From Ignavibacteria bacterium (GTDB lineage: Bacteria; Bacteroidota; Ignavibacteria; Ignavibacteriales; Melioribacteraceae): DNA of 6,278 nt. Of this stretch, positions 1 through 6,278 are shown one piece after another. Location of the stretch: positions 1 through 6,278 of the forward strand of contig DAIEQT010000352.1 in NCBI GenBank assembly GCA_027347545.1, given 5' to 3'. The position numbers and the translations under genes were made by a program. How positions within the stretch are numbered: position 1 is the first letter of the stretch; each line of letters starts with the position of its first letter. Below the pieces are notes generated by a model. That model ran no database searches and was not told the DNA's origin. It saw only the letters and a program-made list of their open reading frames with translations.

Positions 1-226
1 CTTCCTTAAACCAAATATCCGCAAACTGAGGATTGCTGCGTATTTCATTTTTGAATGTTTCGATGTTTTCAACCGTGCCGGAAACCGTTGCGTTAATTCC
101 TTCACTGGAAATCCAAACGCGCCCTTTGATATCGTGATTCTGGCAAAACATTAGATGATCTTGTACAAATTTTTCCGGTTCGGGAAAGCTGATATATTTA
201 TAAAAAAGTAAAACCCGGTAATCCAT
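1..226 (-). CDS. trhO: tRNA uridine(34) hydroxylase TrhO (YceA family), N-terminal part, runs off the window
   Basis: Reading the minus strand from an ATG at 226-224 gives 75 codons with no stop before the window edge. The protein begins MDYRVLLFYKY and continues with an HLMFCQNHDIKGRVWISSEG-like stretch and then GINATVSGT. These closely match the conserved N-terminal domain of TrhO/YceA rhodanese-type proteins (YRVLLYYKY, EHLAFCKELGLKGR, EEGINGTVSGT). TrhO catalyses oxygen-dependent hydroxylation of the wobble uridine U34 to 5-hydroxyuridine in certain tRNAs, a cytoplasmic tRNA modification. The rhodanese domain and its cysteine lie outside the window and were not checked. The start is supported by a purine-rich AAAGGAA (minus strand, about 237-231) a few bases upstream and by alignment of the family N-terminus to this Met. 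It is divergent from the YciI-family gene across 62 bp. Confidence 0.9.
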   Translation of the reverse strand, partial: MDYRVLLFYKYISFPEPEKFVQDHLMFCQNHDIKGRVWISSEGINATVSGTVENIETFKNEIRSNPQFADIWFKE

Positions 227-230
227 TTTC

Positions 231-237
231 TTCCTTT
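231..237 (-). promoter_or_regulatory. Ribosome binding site of trhO
   Basis: On the minus strand the bases AAAGGAA lie four bases before the trhO ATG (226-224). This is a reasonable Shine-Dalgarno-like match and supports the chosen start. Confidence 0.5.
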
Positions 238-253
238 CTTGCAGCATTGCGCT

Positions 254-261
254 TATATTTG
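254..261 (+). promoter_or_regulatory. Putative -7 box (TAnnTTTG) for the YciI-family gene
   Basis: TATATTTG is a full match to the Bacteroidota primary-sigma -7 consensus TAnnTTTG. It lies 27 bp before the YciI-family ATG, so transcription starting near 267-269 would leave a leader of about 20 nt containing the AGGA at 280-283. No clear TTTG-type -33 element is visible at the expected distance; that region overlaps the trhO start and ribosome site. Function is inferred from the sequence match only. Confidence 0.4.
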
Positions 262-265
262 TCCG

Positions 266-273
266 CAAAAATA
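266..273 (-). promoter_or_regulatory. Putative -7 box (TAnnTTTG) for trhO
   Basis: On the minus strand the bases TATTTTTG (273 to 266) fully match TAnnTTTG. Transcription would start about 7 bases further on, near 260, leaving a trhO leader of roughly 30 nt. The box lies back to back with the plus-strand -7 box at 254-261, with only four bases between them. No strong -33 element was seen. The AT-rich context makes a chance match possible. Confidence 0.35.
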
Positions 274-288
274 GTAAATAGGAATTAA

Positions 289-582
289 ATGAGACACTTC
301 GTCGTAGAAATAATTTATAAGGCGCCAATTGAGAAAATTGAAGAATTAACGCCAATTCACAGAGAGTTTCTTCAAACGGGCTACAAGGCTGGAATGCTGC
401 TTGTCTCCGGACCAAAAGTACCGCGCACTGGAGGAATTGTGATTGCCAAAGCAAATACTATGGAAGAGTTAGCCGAGTTCTTCAAGAACGATCCTTACTC
501 TTTGAATGATGTGGCTGATTACAGTTTTATTGAATTCAACGCGAAGAGCCACCAAGAAATTTTGAAAGACTGGTTGGAATAA
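289..582 (+). CDS. YciI-family protein (YCII-related domain)
   Basis: This 97-residue protein has the size and pattern of a stand-alone YCII domain, a ferredoxin-like (dimeric alpha/beta barrel) fold. It starts with a beta strand (RHFVVEIIYK), followed by a helix with a conserved histidine (H24 in TPIHREFL), a central GMLLVSGP strand-turn (residues 35-42), GGIVIAKA (48-55), then a helix leading to NDPY with Asp68. H24 and D68 fit the polar pair usually proposed as the active site. The substrate and reaction are not known for most members, so no specific function is assigned. It is probably a cytoplasmic dimer. The start is supported by AGGA at 280-283, five bases before the ATG. It is divergent from trhO and is followed by a 74-bp gap, so it may be transcribed separately from the downstream operon. 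Confidence 0.85.
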   Translation: MRHFVVEIIYKAPIEKIEELTPIHREFLQTGYKAGMLLVSGPKVPRTGGIVIAKANTMEELAEFFKNDPYSLNDVADYSFIEFNAKSHQEILKDWLE

Positions 583-626
583 AAATAGTACGAAGACTTT
601 GCCTACCTAATTAACTCCATCGTTGC

Positions 627-634
627 TATATTTC
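627..634 (+). promoter_or_regulatory. Possible promoter box for the four-gene operon
   Basis: In the 74-bp gap, TATATTTC differs from TAnnTTTG only in the last base and lies 22 bp before the operon's first ATG. A TTTG occurs at 598-601, but the 25-base spacing is longer than the usual 17-23 or so, so this is a weak candidate. I saw no convincing hairpin terminator for the upstream gene here, so read-through from the YciI-family gene is also possible. Confidence 0.22.
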
Positions 635-656
635 GGTCAAAATTAATGATAGTTAT

Positions 657-1988
657 ATGAATCAGCCCGATGTACGTGTTGGAGTTCTAACGGAAAAGGA
701 AATCCGCTTCGATTTGTACGGCGATTTTTCTGTTCGCAGTTACGAAAAAAAATTCATCGGAAAGTTTACAGCTAAGCTTGCCGGAGATCTCATTGTTCTC
801 TTCCAGGACAAAAAGGATGTTCTCTCGGCAAAGGAAATTACTTTTACGCCGAACGATTTGGAAATAGAATCTTTTCTGCTTCGTGATGTGATGATTGGAA
901 TTAATTTCCATTGGCAGAAAAAAGAGAACCAGCGCTTCCGCGGCAAACTTAATCTTATAATTGAAGGAGACAAAATCACTGCGGTTAATATTCTTCCGCT
1001 CGAAGATTATTTAACAAGTGTAATCTCTTCAGAGATGAGTCCGAACTCATCTGTTGAATTACTGAAAGCGCATGCAATTGTTTCCCGCGGCTGGCTTCTC
1101 GCTCAGCTTGCAAAGAAGAAAACTCACACCACCACAATGATTGAAAACGCATCTGAAGATGAAGTAATTAGATGGTACGATAGAGAAGACCATGTAAACT
1201 TTGATTTCTGCGCTGATGATCACTGCCAGCGTTATCAAGGAATTACAAAGATTATTAATGATCACGCGACAACCGCGATTTATGAAACGAGCGGATTGTT
1301 CTTAACCTACAACGATAAAATTTGCGATACCCGCTACTCAAAAAGCTGCGGCGGAATTTCGGAAGCATTTGAAGCTTGCTGGGAAGATACCCCGCATAAA
1401 TATTTATCTCCCATTGTGGATTATAAGTTTGAACTCGATGGTTACGATGTAGATTTGACCAAAGAATCAGCCGCCGAAAAATGGATTCACAGTTCACCTC
1501 ACGCTTTCTGCAATACAACAGATAAAAAAGTTCTCTCTCAAGTTCTTGTGGATTTTGACCAGGATACAAACGATTTCTTCCGATGGAAAGTTGAATACAC
1601 ACAAGAAGAAATTGCCGGATTGATCAATACAAAGAGCGGTTTTGATTTCGGAGATATACTCGATCTCGTTCCCGTCACCAGAGGCTCTTCGGCTCGACTT
1701 ATCAAGCTAAAAATTGTTGGTTCTAAAAAAACTTTAACAATCGGCAAAGAACTCGAAATCAGAAAAGTTCTTTCCAAGACTCATCTTTACAGTTCAGCAT
1801 TCATTGTTCAAAAAGAAAATATTGTTAACGGCGTTCCACAAAAATTTACTTTGCACGGAGCCGGCTGGGGACACGGAGTTGGGCTTTGCCAAATTGGCGC
1901 GGCAGTTATGGGCGAAAAGGGTTACACGTTTGATGAAATTCTGAAGCATTACTTCCGCGGCGCAACGATTCAAAAAGGATATGAATGA
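657..1988 (+). CDS. SpoIID/LytB domain-containing protein (putative lytic transglycosylase-like)
   Basis: This 443-residue protein carries the hallmark SpoIID motifs. LPLEDYLTSVISSEM (114-127) includes Glu126, which aligns with the catalytic Glu of SpoIID lytic transglycosylases. It is followed by ELLKAHAIVSRGW (134-146), then CADDHCQRYQG (185-195), YSKSCGG (227-233), and the C-terminal GWGHGVGLCQIGA (403-415) with ILKHYFRGATI (428-438). Cys185, His189 and Cys190 resemble the metal-binding HCQVY-type segment seen in clostridial SpoIID. In sporulators SpoIID cleaves denuded glycan during engulfment; here there is no sign of sporulation, so a role in peptidoglycan or another glycan is inferred. 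No signal peptide is present: the domain begins almost at residue 1 (VRVGVL), and an in-frame stop at 612-614 leaves only about 14 upstream codons, none hydrophobic. No Shine-Dalgarno is obvious. Its stop overlaps the next start by four bases. Confidence 0.88.
   Translation: MNQPDVRVGVLTEKEIRFDLYGDFSVRSYEKKFIGKFTAKLAGDLIVLFQDKKDVLSAKEITFTPNDLEIESFLLRDVMIGINFHWQKKENQRFRGKLNLIIEGDKITAVNILPLEDYLTSVISSEMSPNSSVELLKAHAIVSRGWLLAQLAKKKTHTTTMIENASEDEVIRWYDREDHVNFDFCADDHCQRYQGITKIINDHATTAIYETSGLFLTYNDKICDTRYSKSCGGISEAFEACWEDTPHKYLSPIVDYKFELDGYDVDLTKESAAEKWIHSSPHAFCNTTDKKVLSQVLVDFDQDTNDFFRWKVEYTQEEIAGLINTKSGFDFGDILDLVPVTRGSSARLIKLKIVGSKKTLTIGKELEIRKVLSKTHLYSSAFIVQKENIVNGVPQKFTLHGAGWGHGVGLCQIGAAVMGEKGYTFDEILKHYFRGATIQKGYE
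1974..1979 (+). promoter_or_regulatory. Ribosome binding site of the glycosyltransferase gene, inside the SpoIID gene
   Basis: AAAGGA lies five bases before the ATG at 1985. It is the clearest Shine-Dalgarno-like site in the operon and supports the overlapping start. Confidence 0.5.
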
Positions 1989-3094
1989 GAGTACTTTTCA
2001 CTTGTCTTTCCCAAAGTTGGGGCGGAATGGAAATGTACGCTTTAACTACGGTAAAGCAGCTTCTCAAACACAACATCGAAACAGAACTTGTTTGCTTTCC
2101 CGGCTCACGTTTGCATCAAGAAGCAGTTAAAGAAAATATTGCTAACTACACTTTCTCGTTCAAGTCTTATTTTCATCCTGTCGCAATCAGAAGGCTTTCT
2201 TCTTTGATAAAGAAAAATTCTTATGATGTTATCGAATGCGGCGGCTCTAAAGATCTTTGGCTTGTTGTTCCGGCGCTAAAACTTTCCGGTTCAACTGCTC
2301 CCCTTTTTCTTTCAAAGCAAATGGCATCTTTCATAATCAAAAAAGACTTAATGCACCGCTGGATTTACAACCGTGTTACCAAAGCGTTCGCAATCAGTAA
2401 TATGATAATGAAGAATTTGGAAGAAACTACGCCGCTTACAAAAGACAAAATTGTTCTACTGCAAAATGCCATTGATACTACAAAGTTTGATCCGGCAAAG
2501 GTTGATAGAACGAAAGTGAGAAAAGAATTTTCGATTAGTGATGATGATTTATTAATTGGAATGATTGCGAGATTCAGTCCCGGCAAAGGTCATGAGGAAT
2601 TTCTTAGCGCAGTCAATCAAATTAGCGAACGGCATTCTAATGTAAAGTTTATGATAGTCGGCGAGGCAAGCCGCGGAGAAGAAAGTTACGCACAGAAAAT
2701 AAAAGCAATTGCCGGTGAGTTAAATATCTTGGATAAAATTATTTTTACCGGGTTCAGAAACGACACGCCGGAAATTTTAGCAGCGCTCGATATTTTTATA
2801 TTCCCTTCTCACGATGAAGCTTTTGGAATTGCACTTGCCGAAGCTTTAAGTATGGGCAAGCCTTCCGTTTGTTCTAACTTTGCCGGTGTACTTGATATTG
2901 CTGTTGATGATGAAACTTCCTATTTGTTTGAAAAAGGAAACGGCGATGATTTAGCTTGTAAAATCGAAAAGTTAATTGGCTCTAAAGAAACCAGAGAACG
3001 TTTTAGCGTTGCAGCAAGAAAACGCGCAGTTGAAATGTTCGACTTAGAAAATTTCACGGAAAAACTAATTTATCACTTTAAGCAAAGCAGATGA
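1985..3094 (+). CDS. Glycosyltransferase family 4 (GT-B fold)
   Basis: This 369-residue protein has the full length and two-domain plan of a GT4-type retaining glycosyltransferase. The N-terminal acceptor domain begins MRVLFTCLSQSWGGMEMY with the GG loop (13-14). The C-terminal donor domain has GMIARFSPGKGH (192-203), with Arg196 and Lys201 placed to bind the nucleotide-sugar phosphates, then FMIVGE (222-227), IIFTGFRND (252-260), and the EX7E pair Glu278/Glu286 in HDEAFGIALAEAL. No membrane segment is seen, so it probably works at the cytoplasmic face of the membrane. The sugar donor and acceptor cannot be read from sequence; lipopolysaccharide or another surface glycan is plausible. AAAGGA at 1974-1979, inside the upstream gene, provides a ribosome site for the ATG, which overlaps the SpoIID stop (ATGA). 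Its own stop overlaps the following start in the same way. Confidence 0.9.
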   Translation: MRVLFTCLSQSWGGMEMYALTTVKQLLKHNIETELVCFPGSRLHQEAVKENIANYTFSFKSYFHPVAIRRLSSLIKKNSYDVIECGGSKDLWLVVPALKLSGSTAPLFLSKQMASFIIKKDLMHRWIYNRVTKAFAISNMIMKNLEETTPLTKDKIVLLQNAIDTTKFDPAKVDRTKVRKEFSISDDDLLIGMIARFSPGKGHEEFLSAVNQISERHSNVKFMIVGEASRGEESYAQKIKAIAGELNILDKIIFTGFRNDTPEILAALDIFIFPSHDEAFGIALAEALSMGKPSVCSNFAGVLDIAVDDETSYLFEKGNGDDLACKIEKLIGSKETRERFSVAARKRAVEMFDLENFTEKLIYHFKQSR

Positions 3095-5184
3095 CCTTTC
3101 TTAATCCAGCGGTACTATTGGGTTTGATCGCGGCAGCAATTCCAATTGTTTTGCACTTTTTAAACTTGCGCAAGCTAAAGACTATAGAGTTTAGCACGCT
3201 TGCGTTTTTGAAGGAATTGCAGAAGACAAAAATCCGCCGGATTAAATTGAAGCAATGGCTTCTGCTTTTTCTCCGTGTTCTCATAATCTTATTCCTGGTC
3301 TTAGCATTTGCTCGTCCGACGCTAAAGAACATTTCTTTTGGTGATTCTTCCGCAGCAAAGACAACTGCCGTAATTATTCTCGATAATACTTTCAGCATGT
3401 CGGTTATTGGAGAAAACGGCTCGCGTCTGAATAATTACAAACAGATAGCAAAGAATTTGCTAACCAACTTTCAGCCGGGTGATGAAATTGCAGTGGTTTC
3501 GGTTGGTGATTTGAAAGTTAAGAGTGCTGCCGCTTCCGGCAACTTTGCCTTCGTTAAAAAGGAAATAGACGACCTCGAAATTTCCAATGTCAGCGGAACA
3601 CTTAACGAAGCAATGATAAAAGCTTCGCAAATATTATACTCATCAAAAAATTATAACAAAGAAATTTACTTGCTTAGCGATCTTCAGAAAGGAAGACTTG
3701 TTAACACTTCTGCTGAGATTTCCGGATTTGGAAAGACACTCTCGCCCGACACTCGTTTATATCTTTTCAATGGAACGGCAAACGAAGTTGTTAATCTTGG
3801 CATTGATGATTTGAAGCCGAACAATCAGCTTTATGAAGTTGGCAAAGAAGTTAGCTTTTCAGCTATTGTTAAAAACTATTCCAGTTCTGCCGTGAATGAT
3901 AATGTGGTTTCTTTCTTTATTAACGGAAAGCGGACAGCGCAGAAAAATCTTTCTCTGGCCGCTAACGAATCAAAAGAAATTTCGTTTGAAACAACATTGC
4001 AAGATACCGGACTTGTTGAGTTTATCGCCGAATTGGAAGATGATGCTATTTTGCAAGACAATAAAAGGTTTTACAGTGTTTACATTCCAAGCGATATTTC
4101 TCTTTTACTATTGAGTGACCGCACCGATGACACAAAGTTCGTTAAACTCTCGCTTGGTATTCCTAATCAAAAAATTAAGCTGACTGAACTGCGCACAGAG
4201 CAAATCTCTTCTGTTAATCCACAAAAATTTGATGCTGTGATTTTAATTGGCGTTGATAAAATCGACGATACAAAAGCTCTGGCAAATTATCTTACTACTG
4301 GTGGAAACATAATTGTAATGCCTGGCGCTCAAAGTACACTTGCCGGATTTCAAAAGTTTAGTAAAGAACTTGGGCTTCCGACAGCAAACGCAATCGTTGG
4401 CAAACCTGGTTCGCCCGATTCTTTTACTCAGTTTGCTAAAACAGATTTTCAGCATCCACTTCTAAAAAATATTTTTGAGGAGAAAACCAAAGCGCAGATT
4501 GAATCGCCAGAGATATTTTGCTACTTCAAGACTTTCTCGAGTTCAAATGGGAAAAACATTATTTCGTTAGCTGATAATTCTTCGTTCCTTTCCGAGTATA
4601 ACGTTGGAAAAGGAAAAGTATTGCTCTATTCATCGGCCCCGGTTCTTAGCTGGAATACTTTCCCAATGAAAGCCTTTTTTGCCCCGCTGATGGCAAAATC
4701 TCTTTTGTATAGCTCTGTAAAAGAAAATCGAGACTCCTCAATTATTTGCGGAAAAGATGCGCTTGCCGATATTTCCAACTCTGTTTCTCAGCAAATCAAA
4801 GTAATAACGCCAAGTAATCTAGACGACTATTTCAGTACCGATTCACTCTCGAACAAAAAATATCTTCCTTATCTAAATACGAATGAGCCTGGTACATACA
4901 AAGTTTTCGGCGGAAACAAATTTCTTGATTACTTTTCTGTTAATCACGATCCGAGCGAGTCTGTACTGGAAGCTACATCCGAATCCGAGTTTGAAGATTA
5001 CTTAAAACAAATTGGTTACGAAGGAAAGTTTATTTCTCTAGCAACCGACACAGATTATCTGAAAGAAATTTATCAATCACGATTCGGCACTGAGCTTTGG
5101 AAATACTTTTTAATTATCGTTCTATTGTTGGCCATTACCGAATCACTTTTAGCAAGAAGTTCTAAGAAAGATTTAACCACATGA
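3091..5184 (+). CDS. BatA-like double-anchored protein with von Willebrand factor A domain
   Basis: This 697-residue membrane protein opens with the BatA/aerotolerance N-terminal signature FLNPAVLLGL...PIVLHFLNLRK. It has a hydrophobic segment at about 6-25, a basic loop (27-54, rich in K/R), and a second segment at about 56-76 ending AFARP. A vWA domain follows with a complete metal site: D98-x-T100-x-S102 (IILDNTFSMS), Thr170 (SGTLNEA) and Asp197 (LLSDLQKG). Thr replaces the usual first Ser. Residues 230-330 look like an Ig/CARDB-type beta domain. Residues 380-412 (FDAVILIGVDK...GGNIIVMPG) resemble the glutamine-amidotransferase-like fold found in such proteins. A last membrane helix lies at 671-688, followed by basic residues. 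The positive-inside rule puts the large middle part in the periplasm. The exact role is unknown; it is probably an envelope scaffold. No MoxR or other Bat genes are adjacent. It has ATGA overlaps at both ends. Confidence 0.85.
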   Translation: MTFLNPAVLLGLIAAAIPIVLHFLNLRKLKTIEFSTLAFLKELQKTKIRRIKLKQWLLLFLRVLIILFLVLAFARPTLKNISFGDSSAAKTTAVIILDNTFSMSVIGENGSRLNNYKQIAKNLLTNFQPGDEIAVVSVGDLKVKSAAASGNFAFVKKEIDDLEISNVSGTLNEAMIKASQILYSSKNYNKEIYLLSDLQKGRLVNTSAEISGFGKTLSPDTRLYLFNGTANEVVNLGIDDLKPNNQLYEVGKEVSFSAIVKNYSSSAVNDNVVSFFINGKRTAQKNLSLAANESKEISFETTLQDTGLVEFIAELEDDAILQDNKRFYSVYIPSDISLLLLSDRTDDTKFVKLSLGIPNQKIKLTELRTEQISSVNPQKFDAVILIGVDKIDDTKALANYLTTGGNIIVMPGAQSTLAGFQKFSKELGLPTANAIVGKPGSPDSFTQFAKTDFQHPLLKNIFEEKTKAQIESPEIFCYFKTFSSSNGKNIISLADNSSFLSEYNVGKGKVLLYSSAPVLSWNTFPMKAFFAPLMAKSLLYSSVKENRDSSIICGKDALADISNSVSQQIKVITPSNLDDYFSTDSLSNKKYLPYLNTNEPGTYKVFGGNKFLDYFSVNHDPSESVLEATSESEFEDYLKQIGYEGKFISLATDTDYLKEIYQSRFGTELWKYFLIIVLLLAITESLLARSSKKDLTT

Positions 5185-6086
5185 TAACATTAGCACCACA
5201 GCCAAAAGAGCGCGCAATTTTAATTGCATTAGCCTTTGGTGAATACACCAAAGAGCAAGTTGAAGAGCATCTTGATGAACTTGAACTGCTAACCGATACT
5301 GCCGGCGCCCTAACGGTTTTCAAAATTATGCAAGAACGTTACCGCCACGATCCGGCTTTCTATATTGGAAAAGGCAAGGCTGAAGAAATAGCACAGTTGA
5401 TCGAACTCAATGATATTCAGCTAATAATTTTTGATGACGATTTGAATCCAACGCAAGTGCGTAATCTTGAAAAACTTTTTGAGCGAAAAATTTTAGATAG
5501 AAGCGGATTGATTTTGGACATATTCGCTTCTCACGCGAAGACCCGCGAAGCCAAAACTCAAGTTGAGCTTGCCCAGCTACAATATATGCTTCCACGTTTA
5601 ACCCGCGCATGGACTCACCTTTCCAAACAATATGGTGGTATTGGAACTAAAGGTCCGGGTGATACACAGATTGAAACCGACCGCCGCGCAATCAGAACAC
5701 GTATTAGCAAGTTAAAGGAGAATCTCCGCAAAATTGAATCTCAGCACACAACCAGAAGCGCGAGCCGAAAAGATTTTCTTACCGCAACTTTAGTTGGTTA
5801 CACTAACGCGGGTAAATCAACTTTGCTAAACCGTTTAACAAGTTCTGATGTTCTTGCGGAGGACAAACTTTTTGCTACGCTGGATTCAACTACCCGCTCT
5901 TTTGAGCTAAGCAAAGGCAAAACGATTCTTCTTAGCGATACTGTTGGGTTCATCCGAAAACTTCCGCACAATCTTGTAGCTTCGTTTAAAACAACTCTCA
6001 ACGTTGTTCGCGATGCAGATATTATTATCCATGTTATAGATGTAACCCACGATTTTTACGAAGACCACATTCGTGTTGTTGAATAA
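5181..6086 (+). CDS. hflX: GTPase HflX, cut short by an in-frame stop
   Basis: HflX is a ribosome-binding GTPase that splits stalled or hibernating 70S ribosomes, especially under heat stress. The 301 residues up to TAA contain the N-terminal HflX domain (ETAGA-like DTAGA at 39-43, YIGKGKAEEI 61-70, DLNPTQVRNLE 87-97), the linker QLQYMLPRLTR (132-142), the glycine-rich GGIGTKGPGDTQIETDRR (152-169), then the G domain: G1 GYTNAGKS (206-213), G2 region FATLDSTTR (231-239), G3 DTVGF (253-257) and HVIDVTH (284-290). The open frame stops at 6084-6086, before G4 and G5. Both motifs are present in the same frame downstream, so the stop is a nonsense change or a sequence error rather than the natural end; family members are usually about 360-430 residues. 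As read, the product would lack the guanine-specificity loop. The start overlaps the vWA gene stop (ATGA). Confidence 0.9.
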   Translation: MITLAPQPKERAILIALAFGEYTKEQVEEHLDELELLTDTAGALTVFKIMQERYRHDPAFYIGKGKAEEIAQLIELNDIQLIIFDDDLNPTQVRNLEKLFERKILDRSGLILDIFASHAKTREAKTQVELAQLQYMLPRLTRAWTHLSKQYGGIGTKGPGDTQIETDRRAIRTRISKLKENLRKIESQHTTRSASRKDFLTATLVGYTNAGKSTLLNRLTSSDVLAEDKLFATLDSTTRSFELSKGKTILLSDTVGFIRKLPHNLVASFKTTLNVVRDADIIIHVIDVTHDFYEDHIRVVE

Positions 6087-6278
6087 ACTCTGAATGAACT
6101 TGCCGCTCAGAAGAAAACTCAAATTAAAGTTTTCAACAAGGTAGATGCTTTGAATGACAGAAACCGGCTAGACCTTGTTATGAGCAATCATCCAGGAAGT
6201 ATAATGGTTTCTGCCGAGCGGGGAATAAACATTGGGAACTTGAAAAAATTTCTAACCGAGATATATGAAAAGCATTTC
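6087..6278 (+). pseudogene. hflX: Downstream part of hflX after the in-frame stop (G4 and G5 motifs), runs to window end
   Basis: In exactly the same frame as the upstream hflX part, 64 codons continue without another stop. They read TLNELAAQKKTQIKVFNKVD and on to SIMVSAERGINIGNLKKFL. NKVD (6135-6146) is the G4 guanine-specificity motif and SAERG (6210-6224) the G5-like loop of HflX, at the right spacing from G3. The sequence is not degraded, so the interruption is recent or an error. No good start codon in this frame follows the stop closely: the nearby ATG at 6094 is out of frame and the first in-frame ATG is at 6180, after NKVD. Independent translation is therefore unlikely. The true C-terminus may lie beyond the window. 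Confidence 0.82.

Noticed and set aside
583..656. Rho-independent terminator after the YciI-family gene
   Set aside because: No GC-rich stem followed by a T run could be found in the 74-bp gap.
1255..1602. Antisense open frame of 115 codons inside the SpoIID gene
   Set aside because: Its translation is arginine- and leucine-rich with no recognisable domain, and it lies opposite a well-supported gene. It is a shadow frame.
657..1988. SpoIID homologue as evidence of an endospore-forming organism
   Set aside because: SpoIID/LytB domains are widespread in non-sporulating bacteria. No other sporulation gene is present, and the sequence style fits the Bacteroidota-related group rather than Firmicutes.
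6084..6086. Programmed recoding or readthrough at the hflX stop
   Set aside because: The codon is TAA, the strongest stop and not a selenocysteine or pyrrolysine codon. I saw no slippery run or clear hairpin just after it. A point mutation or sequence error is simpler.
6094..6278. Translation restart producing a separate small protein after the hflX stop
   Set aside because: The ATG at 6094 is out of the hflX frame, and the first in-frame ATG (6180) falls after the NKVD motif, with no visible ribosome site. The segment is better read as the rest of hflX.

Overview
The window reads as ordinary chromosomal DNA from a moderately AT-rich, non-spore-forming bacterium of the Bacteroidota/Ignavibacteriota/Chlorobiota group. 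This placement is an inference. It rests on the style of the SpoIID-domain protein (no signal peptide, and a cysteine/histidine signature I associate with Bacteroidota-type homologues), a BatA-type double-anchor von Willebrand factor A protein, weak or absent Shine-Dalgarno sites at several starts, and promoter-like TAnnTTTG boxes. I see no insertion sequence, CRISPR array, tRNA, rRNA or phage gene.

Layout: a partial gene for the tRNA uridine-34 hydroxylase TrhO runs leftwards off the window (226 to 1, minus strand). A 62-bp divergent intergenic region (227-288) follows, with back-to-back promoter-like boxes on opposite strands. A small YciI-family protein comes next (289-582, plus), then a 74-bp gap (583-656). 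After that lies a tightly packed plus-strand operon of four genes: a SpoIID/LytB-domain protein (657-1988), a GT4-type glycosyltransferase (1985-3094), a BatA-like membrane-anchored vWA protein (3091-5184) and the ribosome-associated GTPase HflX (from 5181). Each junction in this operon is the same 4-base ATGA start/stop overlap, which points to co-transcription and translational coupling.

The operon joins probable cell-envelope functions (peptidoglycan-type glycan cleavage, glycan synthesis, and a periplasmic vWA scaffold) to a ribosome-rescue GTPase. The most notable single observation is that hflX carries an in-frame TAA at 6084-6086. The same reading frame continues beyond it to the window end with a clear G4 motif (NKVD) and a G5-like motif (SAERG). 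A one-base nonsense change, or a sequencing or assembly error, has therefore split an otherwise intact HflX after the G3 region. I found no convincing novel defence or mobile system; the leads are the hflX stop, the unusual operon composition, the signal-less SpoIID protein and the divergent promoter.
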